Source of the DNA: Candidatus Poribacteria bacterium
Lineage (GTDB): Bacteria; Poribacteria; DTPJ01
Reading direction: 5' to 3'
DNA: 11,911 bases
NCBI GenBank assembly: GCA_011334435.1
Contig: DTPJ01000857.1
Span: 1-11,911 of the forward strand
A program made the position numbers and the translations under genes. Of this stretch, positions 7,540-11,911 are shown piece after piece (within the stretch, counting starts at the first letter, position 1; each line of letters opens with the position of its first letter). The notes beneath the pieces were generated by a model, which saw only the letters and a program-made list of their open reading frames with translations, had not been told where the DNA came from and searched no databases.

Positions 7540-7611
7540 TTTTATATTTCGCCCCTCTGGAGCTTTTGTTTTTTCTCTTGCGACTATAAATATTTCACGC
7601 CTAACGGCGTT
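7540..7611 (-). repeat. two-hairpin repeat module, copy 2 (minus orientation)
   Basis: Read on the minus strand, hairpin 1 is ACGCC-GTTA-GGCGT (7610-7597), followed by GAAATATTTATAG. Hairpin 2 is GCTCC-AGA-GGGGC (7563-7551), followed by GAAATATAAAAA. Loop lengths (4, then 3), spacing (about 47 bases) and trailing A/T motifs match copy 1, while the stem bases differ in a pairing-preserving way (hairpin 2 with one G.T wobble). The two copies face each other, with ATATAAAAA-type ends pairing across about 32 bases in the middle (7499-7507 with 7540-7548). Confidence 0.62.
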
Positions 7612-7653
7612 AAAAACCCCATATTTCAAAGGTTTACACAAAAAAACCTACAC

Positions 7654-7683
7654 TTGTCAGGGGATTTAGAGGGATTTTATAGT
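7654..7683 (+). promoter_or_regulatory. candidate promoter for the AAA ATPase gene
   Basis: TTGTCA (7654-7659) is separated by 18 bases from TATAGT (7678-7683). Transcription would start near 7690, leaving a leader of about 25 bases that contains the AGGAG ribosome site (7702-7706), 9 bases before the ATG. It is a plausible sigma70-type site, but A/T-rich DNA gives such matches by chance. Confidence 0.38.
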
Positions 7684-7715
7684 CTTAAAAATTAATACCA
7701 TAGGAGTTTAACTTC

Positions 7716-9563
7716 ATGCCATTACCTACTTTCTGGAAAACAATAGAGGAAAGATATAGAACTGGCTTATCTTACGTCTTTCTATTATATTTTAATATTA
7801 ACGATATAATATATGACGATGTATATGGCTATCTTTGGACGAGGGACTACCTGTTGGAAAGGATGAACTATCTCGGTTGTGATGCAGTTTTATATTATAC
7901 TCGTTCAGAAGGGTTGCAATTTCCAAATATAGCGCTCCGAAACGCCTATCAGTCCGCACTAAGGTTTGGTAGAATTGAGGAAATTGAGCCACTTCCTGAT
8001 CCTCCAGAAGGTATGGATACATATCCGATTAAGAACATAAACGCAAATCTAAGACGTGTTGGAGAAGACAGGCAGATAAAAGAACCACAAGAAATGATGA
8101 CAATGATTGAACGATTTTTTAGGCAGGGATTGGGAAATCTTAGAGTCGGATTTCTTGTGCAAGATATAGAGAAATTGCTTCCGAACCGAAAAGGTGTGCC
8201 TCTTAAAGATCAGCAGAACATAGTTGAGCTTGAAACATGGCAGAGATGGGCTAACGATCTTCAATTTCGCGATCGCGGTCATATAATCTTATTGCTTACC
8301 GAAAATATCTCTAACGTCGCACCAGAACTCATCACAAATGAACAATCCACTATTTACCCCGTTGAGATACCTATGCCGACATATCAAGAAAGATTAGCTT
8401 TTATAAGACATTTACTTTATATTCCAGAAGCAGAAGGTGAGGAAGGAAAATACAAGCTGTTACTTCCAGAAGGAGTTTTATCAGAGGAATTCGCCATGAT
8501 GACACATGGATTAAACCTGATGGATATAACTAACCTTTGGATAACCAGCAGAACAAAAAAGACCCCTGTAACTCCTGCAATGGTTGTTCAACAAAACAGG
8601 GAATCTATTAAAATTAGAAGTTATGGAAGGCTTGAGTTAGTATATGGCGAACACGGGCTTAATACAGTAGGAAATCTTGCAGTTGTCATAGATTATATGG
8701 TTAAAGTGATAAATTTGCTGAAAAACTGGGATGCAAAAGGTGTCCCCAAGGGCATTTTGTTGGTCGGTCCTCCTGGAACGGGCAAGACAAACTTAGTGAA
8801 CGCACTTGGTCGGGATATGGGAATCCATATTGTCAAATTATGTGGACTGAGAGGCAACGATCCAACCACTCGCAGCGATTGGGACCTGCACCGAGCCTTT
8901 GATATTATCAGATCACTGACACCAGTTATAGCTTTTATTGACGATATTGATAAATTAGGCTATTCAGGGACAGATGAAAATGAACGTAGAGTGATGAATC
9001 AACTTATGGAAGACCTTCTTAAATTTATGAGAGACCCACGTTTGCGAGGAAGAGTCCTTTGGATCGGCGCGACCAATAGACCCGATTTGGTCAACCCTGA
9101 GTTTAGAAAACCAGGGACGCTTGACGATGTAATCCCTTTTCTGTTGCCAGATGTCAGAGGGAGGGAAGATATTCTTAGAAAGATATTTCCAAGAAATTCT
9201 ATTCCCTTTAATGAGAGAATTAATTTCGGTGCAATAGCGGGAAAAACAGAAAGATGCACAGGTGCAGACTTAGAAGTTATCGCAGTGCGAAGTTATCAAA
9301 ATGCCCGCCTTAATAATAGAGATATAGTCATTGATCAAGATATAGAAAAAGCTGTGAGCGAATTTATCGTTCCACGTGATCCTAATATGGACGAATATCT
9401 TATGTTGCTCGCATTAAGGGAAGCTAATATAGTTTCTCTAATTCCCAAACAGTTGCCGGGAAATTTAGCCAATATAGTCTTTGAGAATAACATGATTAAC
9501 AAAGCGAAGATCAGTCAAAGAATTCGTGAACTTGAGATAATGCTCAATATTCAAAAAAAATAA
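7716..9563 (+). CDS. AAA+ ATPase, Ycf46-like, with degenerate N-terminal ATPase half
   Basis: The C-terminal half (about 315-555) is an intact AAA module: Walker A GPPGTGKT (351-358), Walker B IAFIDD (405-410), sensor 1 in GATNRPD (451-457), a PEFRKPGTLDD segment (461-471) at the family's RPGRxD region, and TGADLE (515-520) in the lid. The second Walker B acid, usually Glu, is Asp410. The N-terminal half keeps the order of an ATPase core without Walker A: FLLYFNINDII (22-32), a Walker-B-like GFLVQDIEKLL (145-155) and a sensor-1-like HIILLLTENIS (189-199). This dead-plus-active layout and the length of 615 residues match Ycf46-type proteins. No signal or membrane segment is seen, so it is cytoplasmic. 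AGGAG lies 9 bases before the ATG. The small membrane protein 7 bases downstream is a likely partner. The substrate is unknown. Confidence 0.85.
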   Translation: MPLPTFWKTIEERYRTGLSYVFLLYFNINDIIYDDVYGYLWTRDYLLERMNYLGCDAVLYYTRSEGLQFPNIALRNAYQSALRFGRIEEIEPLPDPPEGMDTYPIKNINANLRRVGEDRQIKEPQEMMTMIERFFRQGLGNLRVGFLVQDIEKLLPNRKGVPLKDQQNIVELETWQRWANDLQFRDRGHIILLLTENISNVAPELITNEQSTIYPVEIPMPTYQERLAFIRHLLYIPEAEGEEGKYKLLLPEGVLSEEFAMMTHGLNLMDITNLWITSRTKKTPVTPAMVVQQNRESIKIRSYGRLELVYGEHGLNTVGNLAVVIDYMVKVINLLKNWDAKGVPKGILLVGPPGTGKTNLVNALGRDMGIHIVKLCGLRGNDPTTRSDWDLHRAFDIIRSLTPVIAFIDDIDKLGYSGTDENERRVMNQLMEDLLKFMRDPRLRGRVLWIGATNRPDLVNPEFRKPGTLDDVIPFLLPDVRGREDILRKIFPRNSIPFNERINFGAIAGKTERCTGADLEVIAVRSYQNARLNNRDIVIDQDIEKAVSEFIVPRDPNMDEYLMLLALREANIVSLIPKQLPGNLANIVFENNMINKAKISQRIRELEIMLNIQKK

Positions 9564-9570
9564 TGGAACT

Positions 9571-10068
9571 ATGAATAAAGTAATTCTTATTATCTTATTT
9601 TTCGTTATATTTTGCCATCAAGCCTTCTCTCAAGAAATTCAAAACCAAGAAATACTGAAACTATATGATAGTCAAGCGATTTACATTCACCACGACGTCT
9701 TTGGCAACTGGTATGTCAAAAACGCAGAAATATTGCCATTAGGGCGCTTTGGGTCAAATCTGATCAGAGAATTAGCAGGATCAAAATATGCCCTTGAAGA
9801 GATGGAAAAAGCTCAAAAAAAAGCTAAGAAGGGATTTATTGTCGGTATTTTTGCGACATCAATAGCATTGACAGGGACAATTCTTGAGATCGCTGATGTG
9901 GAATATTCTCATAAGCGAGAAGCATATATATCTATGGTCATTAGCAGTGCTATTCTTGCTAAGGTATCCTATGGATACAAGCAGTCTGCCTTATCTTCAA
10001 TGAACAGGGCGGTATGGCTTTATAATCGCGATCTGGTCTCTGGAAGGCTTAAACGAGTTTCATATTAA
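9571..10068 (+). CDS. small exported membrane protein of unknown function
   Basis: The 165 residues start with a Sec signal peptide (core 4-14) ending AFS before Gln21. A short extracytoplasmic segment (21-75) contains IHHDVFGNWYVKNAEILPLG (39-58). A charged helix (about 73-87, EEMEKAQKKAKK) leads into two hydrophobic segments at about 88-107 and 117-135, and the tail is basic (RLKRVSY). It would be a hairpin membrane protein. I do not recognise the family. It starts 7 bases after the AAA ATPase stop with only a weak GGA-type ribosome site, so its translation probably depends on coupling. The end overlaps the stop of the facing PAP2 gene. Confidence 0.68.
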   Translation: MNKVILIILFFVIFCHQAFSQEIQNQEILKLYDSQAIYIHHDVFGNWYVKNAEILPLGRFGSNLIRELAGSKYALEEMEKAQKKAKKGFIVGIFATSIALTGTILEIADVEYSHKREAYISMVISSAILAKVSYGYKQSALSSMNRAVWLYNRDLVSGRLKRVSY

Positions 10069-10643
10069 AAAGCTAATTTAAGTATCGGATCTTTGTAGTG
10101 AGTTATCTGTATTCCAACCAAAGTCCCTATAATTGCTCCAACAATCACATCACTAGGGTAATGCCTGCCGAGATAAACCCTTGAGAATGAAGTCCCAAAA
10201 GCCAATAAGTATAATGGGACACGAAGTTTTGGATAATTACTACTCGTTATTGTTGCAAGCGTCCATGCGAAAGCTGAATGACCCGATGGAAATGAATCCT
10301 TTTCAACATTATCCAAAGGTCTTGGTCTACGTATAGTTTCTTTAAAAGCATAAACAATAACGCCTGTCTCTGCAAATCCAGCGGTAGCTAATTTCCCTGT
10401 CTCATAAGCTCTGTCTTTGCCAAATGCACAAAGAAAAGCACAAAATGCAACGTAAAACTGCGGATCGCCCATCAATTGAACTTTGGGGGCAATTTTATTA
10501 AATGACTTGTTTTCCATATCTTTATGGATATAATTAAATAGGTCTTGATCAAAACTCTCAATTGAATTTGAATAAGCTGGTATAGCACTCAAAATAAGGC
10601 ATATGACTATCAATCTCAAAAACAACTTTATAACAATATTCAA
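10065..10643 (-). CDS. PAP2-family membrane phosphatase
   Basis: All three phosphatidic-acid-phosphatase type 2 motifs are present: KETIRRPRP (101-109, KX6RP), PSGH (119-122, with His122 the expected proton donor) and SRVYLGRHYPSD (154-165, SRX5HX3D, with His161 the expected nucleophile). Hydrophobic segments occur at about 5-21 (ending AYS, a possible signal cleavage at 25), 63-75, 86-100, 123-134, 142-152 and 165-179. It probably removes phosphate from a membrane lipid such as undecaprenyl pyrophosphate, phosphatidylglycerol phosphate or lipid A on the periplasmic side. The sequence does not choose among these. The start is a TTG, supported by AGGAG 9 bases upstream and a stop in frame five codons upstream. 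At 192 residues it has normal length. It is last in a three-gene operon, 4 bases after the previous stop. Confidence 0.9.
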   Translation of the reverse strand: MNIVIKLFLRLIVICLILSAIPAYSNSIESFDQDLFNYIHKDMENKSFNKIAPKVQLMGDPQFYVAFCAFLCAFGKDRAYETGKLATAGFAETGVIVYAFKETIRRPRPLDNVEKDSFPSGHSAFAWTLATITSSNYPKLRVPLYLLAFGTSFSRVYLGRHYPSDVIVGAIIGTLVGIQITHYKDPILKLAF

Positions 10644-10647
10644 TTCA

Positions 10648-10965
10648 TCATACTCCTAAATCTCGTTTATAGTGAAAAACCCCATTCTTAAAAACATAAA
10701 TAACCTCCCCATGCCATTCTATTCGCCATTTATCAAATCCATCTTGGAATTCTATAACCTTATCTGGTTTTGATAGATTTTGACGTATTTTCGCGGTCTT
10801 ATTTGCGTCTCTGTCAACTAATCTTTTATTTACAAAAGCTGTTGCAGAAAGGATAACGACCATTGCAAGCTTTCCAAGTGTCTTTTTATTTTGGAAGTCA
10901 GCATAAGTAGAAGGCGGACATAAAAAAGCAATTATAACAAAGATAGCAAGAATTCTTGATCTCAT
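10648..10965 (-). CDS. small exported protein of unknown function
   Basis: The 105 residues have a signal peptide (core 5-16) ending STYA before Asp23, a hydrophobic segment at about 31-46 (LGKLAMVVILSATAFV) and a basic stretch at 47-70. The C-terminal part (71-105) alternates aromatic and charged residues (KWRIEWHGEVIYVFKNGVFH, 79-98) and looks like a small beta sheet. The ATG overlaps the stop of the PorV-like gene as ATGA, with only a weak ribosome site, so translation is probably coupled. The stop lies 4 bases before the PAP2 TTG. I do not recognise the family; the neighbours suggest an envelope role. Confidence 0.68.
   Translation of the reverse strand: MRSRILAIFVIIAFLCPPSTYADFQNKKTLGKLAMVVILSATAFVNKRLVDRDANKTAKIRQNLSKPDKVIEFQDGFDKWRIEWHGEVIYVFKNGVFHYKRDLGV
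10653..10657 (-). promoter_or_regulatory. ribosome binding site that selects the PAP2 TTG start
   Basis: AGGAG on the minus strand lies inside the end of the 105-residue gene and 9 bases before TTG 10643. Between them is ATGATGAATTGA, a three-codon frame whose TGA overlaps the TTG. No in-frame ATG is available, because the PAP2 frame has a TAG at 10658-10656. Confidence 0.55.
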
Positions 10966-11828
10966 AATTTTACTTGTGCAGACAGAAATGATAACCTATC
11001 TATTATTGCGTAATCAAGTTGAATTCCGTTGATTTTTATTCCTATGCCAGTAGTCGGCTTTTTATTTGATAAGCCAATCCTTAACATAAGCCAATTTTTT
11101 ATGCTATACTCCCAGCCTAAATGCGTTTCTAACGACAAGTCATCGTTAGATAGAATAACTATGTCATAGACAGACAAGATTCTTTCACTTAACCTATAAG
11201 ACAAGCCAAAAGTAACGGCGTTAATCCAATGTTTCTGATCATCTAATTTTTGCACAAGCAATCCAAAAGAGCTATAAGGATCGGATTTAATTAATAATCC
11301 AAAATCGTAATCCCTTTTATATCCAAAAAATTGGTAATAATCGCTTGGATGCCTGCGTTTGAATTTTGCACTTACACCAATCGCGATATGTGAATTTAAC
11401 TTCTGAGCCAAAGAGTAGTAATTATAATCTTGTATATCATTATTTTTCAGACGAAATGCGATCTTGTTTCCCCAAAATAAAGCGGTATCTCTATAACAGA
11501 ATGCAACACATTTAGAATCAAGGACATTTTCTTCTCTATCCAACAGCTTTCCTGAAAAAAACACCTTGACCCCTTGCTTTTGGATTAATCCCGCAGGATT
11601 CCAAAAACCCGCCTCTGCGTCATCTGCAACCGCAACATAAGCATTTCCCATACCCAATGGACGAGAACCTATATATAATGGGCGATCTATTTCGTATGGC
11701 ATTATCTCTGATATGGCAAGTTGACAATAAAAAAGTGAATAGAAAATAAAAATTTTCAGTATAAAGTGAACAGCTATAAATCCACATCTTGAAAAAGATG
11801 AAATATGATTTGTCTTTGTTAATCGCAT
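10962..11828 (-). CDS. PorV/PorQ-like predicted outer-membrane beta-barrel protein
   Basis: Residues 54-81 carry the family hallmark: GSRPLGMGNAYVAVADDA followed by FWNPAGL. The rest is alternating beta strands ending YAIIDRLSFLSAQVKL, close to a barrel end but with a final Leu in place of the usual aromatic. The signal is long: basic start (1-15), hydrophobic 17-37, probable cleavage after LAIS (40). No closer in-frame ATG precedes the hydrophobic core, so the ATG at 11828 is kept, though no good ribosome site is seen. At 288 residues it is shorter than many relatives. Relatives include PorV (a type IX secretion barrel), PorQ and UPF0164 proteins; no other type IX gene lies here, so I do not claim that role. 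It is first in the operon. Confidence 0.75.
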   Translation of the reverse strand: MRLTKTNHISSFSRCGFIAVHFILKIFIFYSLFYCQLAISEIMPYEIDRPLYIGSRPLGMGNAYVAVADDAEAGFWNPAGLIQKQGVKVFFSGKLLDREENVLDSKCVAFCYRDTALFWGNKIAFRLKNNDIQDYNYYSLAQKLNSHIAIGVSAKFKRRHPSDYYQFFGYKRDYDFGLLIKSDPYSSFGLLVQKLDDQKHWINAVTFGLSYRLSERILSVYDIVILSNDDLSLETHLGWEYSIKNWLMLRIGLSNKKPTTGIGIKINGIQLDYAIIDRLSFLSAQVKL

Positions 11829-11911
11829 GATATTCTAAATTTTATCATAACTGGTAGTTCTGAGATACTATCTGAAACCAATATTTATCAAGGTTTGAAT
11901 TGAATGTCTAT

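Larger units (their letters stand above)
7289..7715 (+). other. 427-base gene-free region made of repeats
   Basis: This is the only long gap in the window. From left to right it holds an inverted pair of 26-base elements, a 26-base tandem repeat, two inverted copies of a two-hairpin module, a small AGGTTT/AAACCT stem-loop (7630-7649), and a promoter and ribosome site for the AAA ATPase. Open frames across it (minus 7324-7641, plus 7507-7695) run through the repeats and are not convincing genes. It lies between two operons reading the same way, so it may also end the upstream transcript, although no classical hairpin plus T-tract is seen. Confidence 0.75.

Noticed and set aside
7324..7641. 105-codon open frame on the minus strand
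   Set aside because: It runs through both hairpin modules and the tandem repeat, contains repeat-derived KAPEGRN-type sequence, and has no credible ribosome site or domain.
7630..7649. Rho-independent terminator (AGGTTT/AAACCT stem)
   Set aside because: The 6-base stem is A/T-rich, and no T-tract follows on the plus strand; on the minus strand only a short TTTGAAAT follows.
7507..7695. 62-codon open frame on the plus strand starting at an ATG
   Set aside because: It lies across the inverted hairpin copy and the candidate promoter, the GGAG in front belongs to hairpin 2 and is 12 bases away, and composition is not protein-like.
7716..10068. Anti-phage defence system built on the AAA ATPase and small membrane protein
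   Set aside because: There is no nuclease, deaminase, TIR or other effector domain, no phage or mobility genes nearby, and the ATPase fits a housekeeping Ycf46-like layout.
11844..11891. Promoter for the PorV-like operon (minus strand TTGATA with TAGTAT, or a TATGAT near 11849)
   Set aside because: TTGATA to TAGTAT has only 15 bases between them, and TATGAT lacks a -35 at the right distance; the true promoter may lie past the window edge.

Overview
The window is AT-rich bacterial DNA with densely packed genes and Shine-Dalgarno-like AGGA/GGAG sites in front of most starts. The organism looks diderm: a protein with the PorV/PorQ-type N-terminal motif (a predicted outer-membrane barrel), several Sec signal peptides and a PAP2 phosphatase point to an outer membrane. 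The mix of a secreted HEAT-repeat protein, a two-domain esterase, a bicupin and a Ycf46-like AAA ATPase would fit an uncultivated, free-living bacterial phylum, but the sequence alone does not settle the taxon. No rRNA, tRNA, CRISPR array, transposase or phage gene was seen.

Block 1 (about 13-7288, + strand) reads as one operon behind a good sigma70-type promoter with an extended -10 (TTGAAT, 16 bases, TATAAT). It holds a tandem alpha/beta-hydrolase, accD, accA, a probably broken short ORF, a large exported HEAT-repeat protein with an inserted beta-sandwich, and a bicupin. The first three genes are separated by 11 bases or fewer; HEAT to cupin is 14 bases. AccD and AccA would together form the carboxyltransferase of acetyl-CoA carboxylase, but AccD differs from the family signatures in four active-site loops, so its substrate or activity may have changed.

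Block 2 (7289-7715) is a 427-base gene-free stretch packed with repeats: an inverted pair of a widespread-looking 26-base element, a 26-base tandem duplication, and two inverted copies of a two-hairpin module whose stems differ by compensatory base changes. A promoter-like site lies at its right end.

Block 3 (7716-10068, + strand) has a Ycf46-like AAA ATPase (degenerate first half, active second half) followed 7 bases later by a small exported, membrane-anchored protein of unknown function.

Block 4 (10065-11828, - strand) converges on block 3. It carries a PorV/PorQ-like predicted outer-membrane protein, a 105-residue exported protein, and a PAP2-family phosphatase. The three are joined by an ATGA overlap and a 4-base gap, so they look translationally coupled and devoted to the cell envelope. 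The facing stop codons of blocks 3 and 4 overlap within a TTAA, leaving no room for a terminator between them.
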